A stretch of DNA of 41,537 bases from Lachnospiraceae bacterium (GTDB lineage: Bacteria > Bacillota > Clostridia > Lachnospirales > Lachnospiraceae). Position 1 is the first letter of the stretch. Every line of letters begins with the position of its first letter. The stretch lies in the NCBI GenBank assembly GCA_017508825.1, contig JAFWRC010000173.1, positions 1 to 41,537 of the forward strand, written 5' to 3'. This document shows positions 23,836 to 32,116 of this stretch, in pieces. The position numbers and the translations under genes are program-made. The notes below the pieces were generated by a model that searched no databases, was not told the DNA's origin, and saw only the letters and a program-made list of their open reading frames with translations.

Positions 23836-26409
23836 ATGGATACGATTCGATTGGAAAAGAACCAGATCAGCCGGATGAAAGAATATTTCGGAGGACAAGG
23901 GGGAAAAATGGGAAATCAGAAAGAAAAAGGTTTCCGGAAGCTGAATCGCAGTCAGCTTGGGTCGGTATTGATCATATATCTGATCGTATCTCTGGTTTTT
24001 AATGCTTTTCTGGCCTTCTTTGCCAATATGTTCCTGCGGTATGTGGTGGAGAGCAGGATCTACAGCGAGTATAAAGATCTTGTTTATATGTCGAAGCTGT
24101 ATGAGAAGCAGGATGTTCTCGGGGATATCACCGTATTTCTGGGAGACGAAGAGAAAGAATACTTTCTGGTAGACAGGGATCAGAATATCCTGTTCCAGAA
24201 AGGCGATAATACCTGCAGCAAGAGCGGCGGCGTTGTCCGTCTGTCGATGCTCGGGAAAAAAGTATATCTGTGTGAAGACAGGGAGATCCGCCTGCTGCGT
24301 CGTAAAAGTGACGGGGTGACGTTTGATCTGCCTGCTTTTTTGGAATGGACCAAAGAGACAAAAGGTCTGCAGAAACTTGCGGATAAAGGCGCTACCCTGG
24401 ATATTCCGTTCTGGATCGCGGAAGAGGTAGGCTATACAAATACAAGACTTTACTGCAAGGCATATTTCAGTGTGGATGCTTCGGATCTGATCTTTCTGGC
24501 GGCGATCACCGGATCGATCGTGGTGATGGTTCTCGGCATGTCCTTTATGATTATCTATCACATCGTGGGCAGTATCGTCAGACAGCGCAAGATGACCAAT
24601 CTCTTCTTTATGGATGATGTGACCGGCGGGCGTAACTGGATGTGGTTTATGATCAAGGGTGAGCAGCTGCTGCAGAAGCCGTATACGCAGAAGAGTAATT
24701 TTGCAATGATCAATATTTCTTTTATCAAGTATCGTAATTTCTGCATGTGTCACTCGATCAAAGAAGGTGAAGAGATCCTGTCCAAAGTGGATAAGCTTCT
24801 GGTGAAGGATATTGAGAAGAATGATCTGTGCGCGCATAATTCGTCCGCAAACTTTGCTGTGTTGATGAGGTTTAACAATGAGGAGCAGCTGCATTCGTTC
24901 CTGGAGAAACTGATGAAGGATCTGGAAATCGTGGACGGTATCCACAGATTCAGTTTCCATATCGGTGTGAGCATTATCCGCGAATGGCATGACGTGCGGA
25001 AGTGGTGGCTGATCAGACGACGTATGGCAGATCTGGAGAAGGAGTATAACAATGCCTGCACGGCAAGAGAAACACTGGCAGATAATGACAATTCTGCGAT
25101 TGCATACTTTGATGAGCAGATGATCAAAGAGCAGCAGTGGCTGGATATTGTACAGGAGAACCAGCAGAGAGCGTTGCAGGATGAAGAGTTTGTGGTATTC
25201 TATCAGCCGAAGTATGATCCTAAGACGGACCGCCTGTGCGGCGCAGAGGCGCTGATCCGCTGGGAGTCGCCGGTCTATGGTTTTAAGGGACCGGATACGA
25301 TCATCCCGATCTTTGAAAAGAACGGATTTATTACCGAGATCGATACCTATATGATCCGCCGTGTGGCAAGAGACCAGAAGGAATGGGTGGATAAGGGGTA
25401 TGCCTGTGTACCGGTTTCCGTTAACGTTTCCAGAGCGCATTTTGCGGAGAGCAATCTGGCCCAGCAGATCCGGGATCTGGTGGATGCCGAGGGAGCTCCG
25501 CACGAACTGATCGAGATTGAGCTGACAGAGAGCGCATTCTTTGATGATAAGACGGCGCTGGTGACAACGATCAAGAAACTGAAGGAATTCGGATTTGTGG
25601 TATCGATGGATGATTTCGGAGCAGGTTATTCTTCTCTGAACTCCCTGAAAGACATGCCGCTGGATGTCCTGAAACTGGATGCCGAATTCTTCCGTGGCGA
25701 CAATGAAGACGGCAGAGGAGAGATCGTAATCTCCGAAGCGCTGCAGCTGGCAAAGAAACTGCATATGCGTACCGTTGCGGAAGGCGTGGAAGCCAGGGAG
25801 CAGGTAGATTTCCTGGCAGAGAAAGGCTGCGATATGATCCAGGGTTACTATTATTCCAAGCCCCTGCCGAAGAAGGATTTTGAAGACTGCCTGATCGATG
25901 AGATGCTGCGGGCAAAAGAGAAAGAAGAAAAGAAAGAAAAAGAGGCAGCGGAGGCGTTTGAAAAAGGCGAAGACGTGAAGAAGGAAGAGATCAAAAACGA
26001 AGAGATCAAGAGCGAAGAAACAAAGAGTGATGAAGTAAAAGACAATGAAATAAAAACAGAAGAAATTACAACAGAAGAATTTAGATCCGAAGAGATTAAA
26101 TCAGAAGAAACGGAGCAGAAGCCGGAGACGGAAGATAGTAAGACGGCGAACGATAGGACGGAAGCTACCGTTTCCGATGAAAAAGATACGGAAGAAATAA
26201 AGAGCGGAGAGAAAAAAACGGATACCCCGGAGACGGTTACCGGAGAAGATACGGCGGATGAGAAAAAGACGCCGGAAGAAAGCGCTGCTGAAGAAAAAAT
26301 GATCGAAGAAAAGCCGGAAGAGATGCGACCGGAAGAGTTCGTTTCGGAGAAAAAGAGAGCGGAAGAGGCCGGGACGGAAGAAGCAGAAAACGAAGCGGAC
26401 AGCCAGTAA
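23836..26409 (+). CDS. Membrane EAL-domain phosphodiesterase with degenerate GGDEF and charged tail
   Basis: An 857-residue signalling protein. A membrane helix at about 43-65, an extracytoplasmic sensor region, and a second helix at about 217-240 precede a GGDEF-fold domain (about 250-420) whose active site is lost: HNSSANF stands where RxGGDEF should be. The EAL domain (about 440-690) keeps EAL at 471-473, the NVS motif, ELTES, and DDFGAGYSSL near 592, so cyclic-di-GMP hydrolysis is likely intact. Residues from about 694 to the end are a Glu/Lys-rich, probably disordered tail with EEIKS-like repeats. GAGGT at 23824-23828 suits the ATG at 23836; an ATG at 23908 with AAGGGGGA is a rival start. 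The stop overlaps the next gene (TAATG). Confidence 0.88.
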   Translation: MDTIRLEKNQISRMKEYFGGQGGKMGNQKEKGFRKLNRSQLGSVLIIYLIVSLVFNAFLAFFANMFLRYVVESRIYSEYKDLVYMSKLYEKQDVLGDITVFLGDEEKEYFLVDRDQNILFQKGDNTCSKSGGVVRLSMLGKKVYLCEDREIRLLRRKSDGVTFDLPAFLEWTKETKGLQKLADKGATLDIPFWIAEEVGYTNTRLYCKAYFSVDASDLIFLAAITGSIVVMVLGMSFMIIYHIVGSIVRQRKMTNLFFMDDVTGGRNWMWFMIKGEQLLQKPYTQKSNFAMINISFIKYRNFCMCHSIKEGEEILSKVDKLLVKDIEKNDLCAHNSSANFAVLMRFNNEEQLHSFLEKLMKDLEIVDGIHRFSFHIGVSIIREWHDVRKWWLIRRRMADLEKEYNNACTARETLADNDNSAIAYFDEQMIKEQQWLDIVQENQQRALQDEEFVVFYQPKYDPKTDRLCGAEALIRWESPVYGFKGPDTIIPIFEKNGFITEIDTYMIRRVARDQKEWVDKGYACVPVSVNVSRAHFAESNLAQQIRDLVDAEGAPHELIEIELTESAFFDDKTALVTTIKKLKEFGFVVSMDDFGAGYSSLNSLKDMPLDVLKLDAEFFRGDNEDGRGEIVISEALQLAKKLHMRTVAEGVEAREQVDFLAEKGCDMIQGYYYSKPLPKKDFEDCLIDEMLRAKEKEEKKEKEAAEAFEKGEDVKKEEIKNEEIKSEETKSDEVKDNEIKTEEITTEEFRSEEIKSEETEQKPETEDSKTANDRTEATVSDEKDTEEIKSGEKKTDTPETVTGEDTADEKKTPEESAAEEKMIEEKPEEMRPEEFVSEKKRAEEAGTEEAENEADSQ

Positions 26410-27359
26410 TGCAGGCAGAGAGTAATATGGATGCATATCAGTCATGCAGCCTGTGTCCGCGCGCCTGCGGCATTGACCGCAGTGCGGGAAAACGGGGTTT
26501 CTGTGGTACGGATGCACAATTGCGTGTGGTAAGAGCGGCGCTGCACTATTGGGTGGAGCCTTGTATTTCTGAAACGGAAGGTTCCGGCGCGGTGTTTTTT
26601 TCGGGGTGCAATCTCGGCTGCGTGTTTTGTCAGAACTATGAGATTTCCCATTTGACGAAGGAGATGACAGGGATCACTGTCAGCCCGCAGCGTCTGGCGG
26701 AGATCTTTTTTTCGTTACAGGAGCAGCAGGCGAATAATATCAATCTGGTAACTGCGGATGTCCACATACCTGCAGTGGCGGAGGCACTCAGGATCGCAAA
26801 AACACAGGGGCTGTCGATCCCGGTGATCTTTAACAGTTCTTCCTATGTGACCGTCGGGAGCCTGCACATGCTGGAGGGGCTGGTGGATGTATATCTGCCT
26901 GATTTCAAATTTTATTCTTCGTCCAAAGCAGCAAAGTATCTGCGTGCGGCGGATTATCCGCAGACGGCCCGCAGGGCGATCGAAGAGATGGTTCGGCAGA
27001 CGGGAAATTGCAGCTTTGATGAGAACGGCAGGATCCAAAAGGGCGTGATCGTAAGACATTTATTGATGCCGCATGGGTTGCTGGAAGCTAAGATGATCGT
27101 GAAAGAACTCTATCACTCTTACGGGGATGCAGTATATCTGTCGCTGATGAATCAGTATACCCCCATCATGGAACATCTGAAACGTTATCCGGAATTGCAG
27201 AAAGGACCGTCGGAAGCGGAGTATACGGATCTGATCGAGTACGCGCTGGCGCTTGGCGTGAAAAATGCTTATATGCAGGAAGGCGGTACGGTATCCGAGA
27301 GTTTTATCCCGGCATTTGACGGGACTGGTGTAGAGAGCGGAGAAGGGACGCAGGTTTGA
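26409..27359 (+). CDS. Radical SAM protein, PflX / PFL-activase-like
   Basis: A 316-residue radical SAM enzyme. The cluster-binding CxxxCxxC is Cys67/Cys71/Cys74 in SGCNLGCVFCQNYEIS, with extra N-terminal cysteines (Cys13, Cys16, Cys20, Cys32) in CSLCPRACGIDR. This layout matches the COG1313/PflX group, annotated as putative pyruvate formate-lyase activating enzymes; the true substrate is mostly unknown. Neither a formate-lyase nor Memo/AMMECR1 partner genes are nearby. The ATG overlaps the EAL gene stop by one base, so translation is coupled. A second in-frame ATG at 26427 is possible. Linkage to a cyclic-di-GMP phosphodiesterase is odd and may be simple operon packing. Confidence 0.82.
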   Translation: MQAESNMDAYQSCSLCPRACGIDRSAGKRGFCGTDAQLRVVRAALHYWVEPCISETEGSGAVFFSGCNLGCVFCQNYEISHLTKEMTGITVSPQRLAEIFFSLQEQQANNINLVTADVHIPAVAEALRIAKTQGLSIPVIFNSSSYVTVGSLHMLEGLVDVYLPDFKFYSSSKAAKYLRAADYPQTARRAIEEMVRQTGNCSFDENGRIQKGVIVRHLLMPHGLLEAKMIVKELYHSYGDAVYLSLMNQYTPIMEHLKRYPELQKGPSEAEYTDLIEYALALGVKNAYMQEGGTVSESFIPAFDGTGVESGEGTQV

Positions 27360-27382
27360 GACGAAAAGGAGGAAAACGCCCG

Positions 27383-28045
27383 GTGCGTTACTATATCGCG
27401 GATTGCCATTTTTATCATGACAATCTGAATCATCGTATGGATATGCGCGGTTTTGCGGATGCAGAGCAGATGAATGCGCATATGATCGAACAATGGAATA
27501 AAAAGATACGAAAGAACGACGAGGTAGTGATCCTGGGAGACTTTTCCTTCGGTAAAGGGGAGGAAACGAACCGGATCCTGGAGCAGCTGAACGGAAAGCT
27601 GTTTCTGATCCGGGGCAATCATGATGACCGGTATTTAAAGGACCGGGCATTTCGTAAAGAGCGTTTCGAATGGATCAGGGATTACGAGAAAATGCATGAC
27701 AACGGACGGAGCGTAGTACTCAGCCATTATCCGGTTTTCTGCTATGACGGTCAATACCGGCGGGATGCGCAGGGGCGTCCGAAAACCTATATGTTATACG
27801 GTCACGTGCACGATACCTACGATGAGATCCTGGTGAACCGTTTTGTGCAGGAGACCAGATCAGCGATGCGTCTGGCGCATGGGCAGGCGGAAGAAAAGAA
27901 TATCCCCTGCCAGATGATCAACTGCTTTTGTATGTATTCCGATTATATGCCGCTGTCTTTGGATGAGTGGATCGAGCTGGACGCGGCCAGACGTGAGAAG
28001 CTCGATCAGAGTAATGCTTTCAGATCATCCACGGAAAAGGTATAG
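27383..28045 (+). CDS. Calcineurin-like metallophosphoesterase
   Basis: About 220 residues with the two-metal phosphoesterase motifs in order: ADCHFYH (Asp7, His9), ILGDFSFG, RGNHDDR, LSHYPVF and GHVHDTY. Proteins of this small size hydrolyse phosphodiesters or phosphomonoesters in the cytoplasm; the substrate is not predictable. Start: the frame is open from a TTG at 27356 overlapping the previous stop, but AGGAGG at 27367-27372 lies ten bases before a GTG at 27383, immediately before the first beta strand (RYYIADCHF), so I chose GTG. It completes the EAL-radical SAM operon. Its last 40 bases overlap the 3' end of hslO on the other strand. Confidence 0.85.
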   Translation: MRYYIADCHFYHDNLNHRMDMRGFADAEQMNAHMIEQWNKKIRKNDEVVILGDFSFGKGEETNRILEQLNGKLFLIRGNHDDRYLKDRAFRKERFEWIRDYEKMHDNGRSVVLSHYPVFCYDGQYRRDAQGRPKTYMLYGHVHDTYDEILVNRFVQETRSAMRLAHGQAEEKNIPCQMINCFCMYSDYMPLSLDEWIELDAARREKLDQSNAFRSSTEKV

Positions 28046-28866
28046 TCTTTATTACAGAAGTCGCAGTGCAGTGTTACGGGTTTGTCATCTGCGATCATTT
28101 CGTCCAGCTCTTTGCGGCCCAGGCTGATGAGAGCCTTGGTAACGCGTTCGCGGTCGCAGTTGCAGTGATACTGTACGGGACGCACTGCTTCGATCTCGAT
28201 CTCGCCAAGGATGTCACGCATCATTTCTTCCGGAGTTTTACCCTGCAGAAAATAATCCGTCACACTGCGCACTTTACCCAGAGCCTGTTCCAAGGCGGAA
28301 ATGGTATCTTCCGAAGCGAACGGCAGCAGCTGGATGATAAAGCCGCCGGCATGTTTTACGGACAGGTCGGTATCCACCAGTACGCCGAGTCCTACAGAGG
28401 TAGGCACCTGTTCGCTGGAGGCAAAGTAATACGTAAGATCATCACCGATCTCGCCGGATACCAGGGACGTCTGTCCTACGTAGGGTTCTTTCAATCCCAG
28501 ATCTTTGATCACGCATAATGTTCCACGGCCGATAGCGCTGCCTACATCCAGATGACCGTCTGCCTTCAGCGGCAGTTCGACAGCGGGATCATAGAGCAGT
28601 CCTTTTACATTTCCATGAGCATCCGCAGTCACGGCTGCCTGCCGGATCGGACCGTCGCCGTCGATCTTTAAGGTGATGAGGTCTTCTTCATTCTTGCACA
28701 TCGCACCCATCATAGCTGCGCCGGTAAGCAGGCGGCCTAAGGCGGCGGTACATACCGGATAGGAGTGATGGATCTGTTGTGCCCGGTTTACGGTTTCTCT
28801 GGTATAGGCGGCAAAAAAACGCACTTCGTTTCCGAAGGCCAGCCCCTGTATGATCTGATCGTTCAT
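28006..28866 (-). CDS. hslO: Hsp33 redox-activated chaperone
   Basis: A 286-residue holdase that protects unfolding proteins during oxidative stress. The C-terminal redox switch is complete: Cys235 and Cys237 (CNC) with Cys268 and Cys271 (CDFC), which bind zinc when reduced. The N-terminal body shows family segments such as GRLLTGAAMMG and GxGTLCVIKDLG. Length is typical. It is last in a minus-strand operon, 10 bases after the aldo/keto reductase stop, next to other redox and Fe-S functions. Its end overlaps the metallophosphoesterase gene by 40 bases. Confidence 0.95.
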   Translation of the reverse strand: MNDQIIQGLAFGNEVRFFAAYTRETVNRAQQIHHSYPVCTAALGRLLTGAAMMGAMCKNEEDLITLKIDGDGPIRQAAVTADAHGNVKGLLYDPAVELPLKADGHLDVGSAIGRGTLCVIKDLGLKEPYVGQTSLVSGEIGDDLTYYFASSEQVPTSVGLGVLVDTDLSVKHAGGFIIQLLPFASEDTISALEQALGKVRSVTDYFLQGKTPEEMMRDILGEIEIEAVRPVQYHCNCDRERVTKALISLGRKELDEMIADDKPVTLHCDFCNKDYTFSVDDLKALL

Positions 28867-28876
28867 AGTTCTTCCT

Positions 28877-30070
28877 TTATTTTTTCGTTTTCTTGCGGAG
28901 CATCCACCATCTGGCGATGTTCAGTCCGATCTTGTAGTAGAACGGACGCAGTTCCTTATCCGCGACTTTGATCATCTTACGGATCTCGATATGCTGTGGG
29001 CAGTGGGATTCGCATTTGCCGCATTCCACGCACTGGTCGGCAAATGCCGGATCCTTGCGCAGTCCGATGATCTGTGCAAATTCGTGGCGGGCTTCCGCTT
29101 TGTTTTCGGTATAGATCTTGTTGTAACACTGGAACAATCCGGGAATATCCACGCCTTTCGGGCAGGGCATACAGTATCGGCATCCGGTGCAGCCGATCTT
29201 GACATTTTCCTTGATCAGCGCGCGCAGGGTCTCGATGGTTTCCTGCTCTGCGCCGGTAAAGCTGCCGGCAACTGCTTCGGAAGCGATGCGGCAGTTTTCC
29301 TCTACCATTTCCGTAGAGTTCATACCGGAAAGGATGCATGTGACGCCCGGCTGGTCCCACAGCCAGCGAAGCGCCCATTCGGCAGCAGACCATTTGTTAG
29401 GATGCTCTGCAATGTGCTGTTTTGCCTTTTGCGGGAGCATATCGACCAGTTTGCCGCCACGCAGGGGTTCCATGATGATCACGGGAATGCCCTTTTCGTA
29501 AGCGGTCTCAAGACCACGCCGGCCGGCCTGGGTATGCTCATCCAGATAGTTGTACTGGATCTGGCAGAAATCCCAGTCATAATCGTTCAAGATCTGCAAA
29601 AACATATCCGTATCGCCATGGAAAGAAAAACCGAGATTCCGGATCGTGCCGGCGGCCTTTTTTTCTTCGATCCACTTAAGGATCCCCAGATCTTTCAGCT
29701 TATGCCAGGAGGCGATATCCGTCAGCATATGCATCAGGTAATAATCGACATAGTCGGTCTGCAGACGGGAAAGCTGTTCCTGAAAATACTTTTCGATCTG
29801 AGCGGTGCTGCTGATCAGATATTGAGGCAGTTTCGTCGCGATATGGATCTTGTCACGGATCCCGTTCCGCTTGACGATCTCGCCCAGAGCCACTTCGCTG
29901 CCGGGATAGATATAGGCGGTATCGTAATAATTCACACCGGCGTTGAAGGCTGTCATCAATTCTTTTTCCGCTTTGTCCAGGTCGATGCCGGTGCCTTTGC
30001 GGGAAAAACGCATGCAGCCATAACCGAGCTGCGAGATCTCTGTCTCGTTTTTATCTTTGCGATAGAGCAT
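28877..30070 (-). CDS. Aldo/keto reductase with C-terminal 2x[4Fe-4S] ferredoxin domain
   Basis: A 397-residue fusion enzyme. Residues 1-280 form the aldo/keto reductase barrel with the catalytic set Asp50, Tyr55, Lys80 and His114 (YDTAYIYPG; LMHML). The C-terminus binds two clusters: Cys294, 297, 300, 303 in GCTGCRYCMPC and Cys347, 350, 353, 357 in QCVECGKCESHC. Such ferredoxin-linked reductases are common in anaerobic Clostridia and may exchange electrons with ferredoxin rather than depend only on NADPH; the substrate is unknown. AGGAGG precedes the ATG. It lies between the TSCPD protein and hslO on one transcript. Confidence 0.92.
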   Translation of the reverse strand: MLYRKDKNETEISQLGYGCMRFSRKGTGIDLDKAEKELMTAFNAGVNYYDTAYIYPGSEVALGEIVKRNGIRDKIHIATKLPQYLISSTAQIEKYFQEQLSRLQTDYVDYYLMHMLTDIASWHKLKDLGILKWIEEKKAAGTIRNLGFSFHGDTDMFLQILNDYDWDFCQIQYNYLDEHTQAGRRGLETAYEKGIPVIIMEPLRGGKLVDMLPQKAKQHIAEHPNKWSAAEWALRWLWDQPGVTCILSGMNSTEMVEENCRIASEAVAGSFTGAEQETIETLRALIKENVKIGCTGCRYCMPCPKGVDIPGLFQCYNKIYTENKAEARHEFAQIIGLRKDPAFADQCVECGKCESHCPQHIEIRKMIKVADKELRPFYYKIGLNIARWWMLRKKTKK

Positions 30071-30121
30071 GTATTACCTCCTTATTGGCCGGATGTTCTG
30101 TCAATCGGATGTTGTTGGGCT

Positions 30122-30373
30122 TCAGCGTCCCAAAGCCTTATCAACAGCCTTTGACAACTGGTCTGCGCAGGAAGTACCCCGTCCGCCGCAGTCGTTGCCG
30201 CGGAGCAGATCTGCGATCTGTGCGGCATTTGCACCCTCCACCAATCTGCCGATCGCTTTCAGGTTTCCGTTGCATCCGCCGACAAAACGGACATTGTGCA
30301 ACTTTCCGTCTGTAATCTCAAAATCGATCTGTTTGGAGCATACGCCCTGCGGATAGTAAGTAAAGTTTTCCAT
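30122..30373 (-). CDS. TSCPD-domain small protein (TIGR03905-like)
   Basis: An 83-residue protein matching the short TSCPD family: conserved cysteines in GVCSKQI, GGCNGNL, and CGGRGTSCADQL, the last being the name-giving motif. The domain also occurs at the end of some ribonucleotide reductases, where its cysteines are thought to bind metal or assist redox chemistry; the stand-alone protein has no proven role. It starts 2 bases after the lipase gene stop and is followed by a ferredoxin-containing reductase, consistent with a thiol or redox theme for this operon. Confidence 0.85.
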   Translation of the reverse strand: MENFTYYPQGVCSKQIDFEITDGKLHNVRFVGGCNGNLKAIGRLVEGANAAQIADLLRGNDCGGRGTSCADQLSKAVDKALGR

Positions 30374-30375
30374 TT

Positions 30376-31251
30376 TTAACCCTCCAGATATTGTTTCATT
30401 GCTTCATATTTTTGCGCTGCATCATGATATCCCTGCAGATACAGGGCTTTCAACTTGTTCTTATCTTTTTCGATCCGGTTGATCTTAAACAGCGGTTCCG
30501 GACGGAATACAAATACGCGTCCGGTTTCTTCCAGTTTTTGAATGTAGTCCAGCGTCCTGTTGTAGACGAGATAGCGTCGTCGCATTACCTCGGGAACCTT
30601 AGGATAGTCTTTATACATGATGCGCATTGCCTGTGTATTGGCATGCGTGATCGGTTTTTTACGGTAGCCTTCCGGTTGGGTCAGCACGATAACATTTTTG
30701 TGGTTGCCATCTGCAATGGAACGGCGGATTGGAATGGAGTCAACCATACCGCCATCCAGATACAGTTTTCCGTTAAAACTGACGTTACGGGAGACCAAAG
30801 GCAGGGAAGCGGATGCCTGCACGGCAGTGATATCTTTTCGCATATCTTTCAGCGGAAGATATTCGGCTTCACCGGTCTCAATATTGACTGCTACAGCATA
30901 GCATTTTCCGGGATAGGATGCTGCGGCATCGTAATCATAAGGATCCAGTTCGTTCGGGATACGATTGTAGCAAAAATCCACGCCGAAGAGATTGCCGGTT
31001 TTCAGCAGGCTTCCGGTACTGCAATACTCCGGATCTTCCAGATAATCCAAAGAGATACGATATGCCCGTCCGATCTGTCCGGACATATAACCGGATAAAT
31101 GACACGCGCCCGCCGATACGCCGTAGCATGAGGAAAACTGTAGTCCTTTCTCCATAAAACAGTCCAGGATACCTGCGGTATAAATACCGCGCATACCGCC
31201 GCCTTCCAAAACGAGACCGGCCTGAACCATATCTTTGTTTTTCGCGTTCAT
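30376..31251 (-). CDS. Patatin-like phospholipase (RssA / COG4667-like)
   Basis: A 291-residue acyl hydrolase of the patatin fold. The oxyanion loop is LEGGGMRGIY (15-24), the nucleophile is Ser46 in YGVSAGA, and the second half of the Ser-Asp dyad is Asp166 in LDGGMVDSIP. No signal peptide is seen, so it is cytoplasmic, probably acting at the membrane face. Natural substrates of this bacterial group are poorly known. It is the first gene of a four-gene minus-strand operon and has a strong promoter. The RBS (GAGGA) is rather far from the ATG at 31251; an in-frame ATG seven codons later is a possible alternative. Confidence 0.88.
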   Translation of the reverse strand: MNAKNKDMVQAGLVLEGGGMRGIYTAGILDCFMEKGLQFSSCYGVSAGACHLSGYMSGQIGRAYRISLDYLEDPEYCSTGSLLKTGNLFGVDFCYNRIPNELDPYDYDAAASYPGKCYAVAVNIETGEAEYLPLKDMRKDITAVQASASLPLVSRNVSFNGKLYLDGGMVDSIPIRRSIADGNHKNVIVLTQPEGYRKKPITHANTQAMRIMYKDYPKVPEVMRRRYLVYNRTLDYIQKLEETGRVFVFRPEPLFKINRIEKDKNKLKALYLQGYHDAAQKYEAMKQYLEG

Positions 31252-31291
31252 AGTAACAAATGATCATCCTCATTCTTTTAATTTTTTTTTT

Positions 31292-31319
31292 ATTTTATCA
31301 TGGTTGAAAATGGTGTCAA
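31292..31319 (-). promoter_or_regulatory. Promoter of the lipase-TSCPD-AKR-hslO operon
   Basis: On the minus strand a perfect TTGACA (31314-31319) and TAAAAT (31292-31297) are 16 bp apart. Start is near 31285, about 34 bases before the ATG. Confidence 0.65.
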
Positions 31320-31395
31320 TGGGGACGGTTCCGATAAGACACGTCCATTGGCTGAAATGGTCAAAAATTGAAAAAACTTCAGACATGATCACCTA

Positions 31396-31470
31396 CTATA
31401 TATCCGGAAACGGATACAGGAGACACTACATATAGCGTGAAATGCGCTGTTTATGGGAATGGCAGAAGAA
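31396..31470 (+). other. Potentially structured leader upstream of the YcxB-like gene
   Basis: Within the 301-base gap, TATCCG-GAAA-CGGATA (31401-31416) forms a GNRA-capped hairpin, enclosed by CTATA (31396-31400) and TATAG (31431-31435); GCG/CGC pairs around TGAAAT follow. I cannot match it to a known riboswitch. The rest of the gap holds only the minus-strand promoter and no gene. Confidence 0.35.
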
Positions 31471-31552
31471 AAGCCACGACCCGGAAGGAAAAAAGTAATG
31501 GAAAATATGTAAACCATGTGATATATATATTATGGGAGAGGTATGACCTGTT

Positions 31553-32101
31553 ATGGCAAAACTGATGTATGAGAACCGCTTCATACTCACGAGGAAACTG
31601 CATAAGGAATATTTCCGGTTCTGTTACCGGAAAATGCAGAAGCGGACACAGCTGATCTCGGGAGTGCTGGCGCTGGTTTCGCTTGGAGCATCCGCTTGGT
31701 TATTTCTGGGGATGCACAGTATTCCGGGCGCGGTGATCGGACTGATCCTTACGGTTTATTTTGTGCTTTTTATCTTTTTCGGTTATGCTTTTCGTGAGTG
31801 GCTGCAATATCGTGAGCTGCAGGATCAGCATGGCAAAGCAATCGTCAATCTGGTCCGTTTCAATTCAGATCAGGTACAGGTGACGGTGAACAAAACGAAG
31901 TTTTCCTTTAAGTATAGTACCATTGTGCGGGCATACGAATCGGAGGAGCTGCTGATCCTGATCCTGGGAAAAAAAGGAATGCTGGAGCATGGACAGCCCT
32001 TATACAAGAACGGATTTACCGGCAAGATCCCGCCGGAGGAATTTAAGAGATTTATTAACGAGAAAACAGCGAAAGATATATTTTCGCCCGAAAACAGTTA
32101 A
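31553..32101 (+). CDS. YcxB-like membrane protein
   Basis: A 182-residue protein with two adjacent membrane helices (about 34-55 and 60-82) and a C-terminal cytoplasmic domain. The tail with VRFNSDQVQVTV, FKYSTIVRAYESEELLILIL, and a closing PPEEFKRFINEK resembles the YcxB-like domain of Firmicute membrane proteins, whose function is unknown. GAGAGG lies about 8 bases before the ATG, within reach. It is followed 15 bases later by a REC-HD-GYP gene and then the FapA-like gene, so it may belong to a signalling or surface-related operon. Family assignment is from pattern memory and moderately confident. Confidence 0.72.
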   Translation: MAKLMYENRFILTRKLHKEYFRFCYRKMQKRTQLISGVLALVSLGASAWLFLGMHSIPGAVIGLILTVYFVLFIFFGYAFREWLQYRELQDQHGKAIVNLVRFNSDQVQVTVNKTKFSFKYSTIVRAYESEELLILILGKKGMLEHGQPLYKNGFTGKIPPEEFKRFINEKTAKDIFSPENS

Positions 32102-32116
32102 CGGAGACGCACTTGT

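Noticed and set aside
23809..25764. Minus-strand open frame of about 650 codons opposite the EAL gene.
   Set aside because: The sense strand encodes intact EAL motifs; the antisense product is low-complexity with no domain.
26409..27359. Part of an AmmeMemoRadiSam system.
   Set aside because: Neither Memo nor AMMECR1 genes are in the neighbourhood; only the radical SAM member is present.
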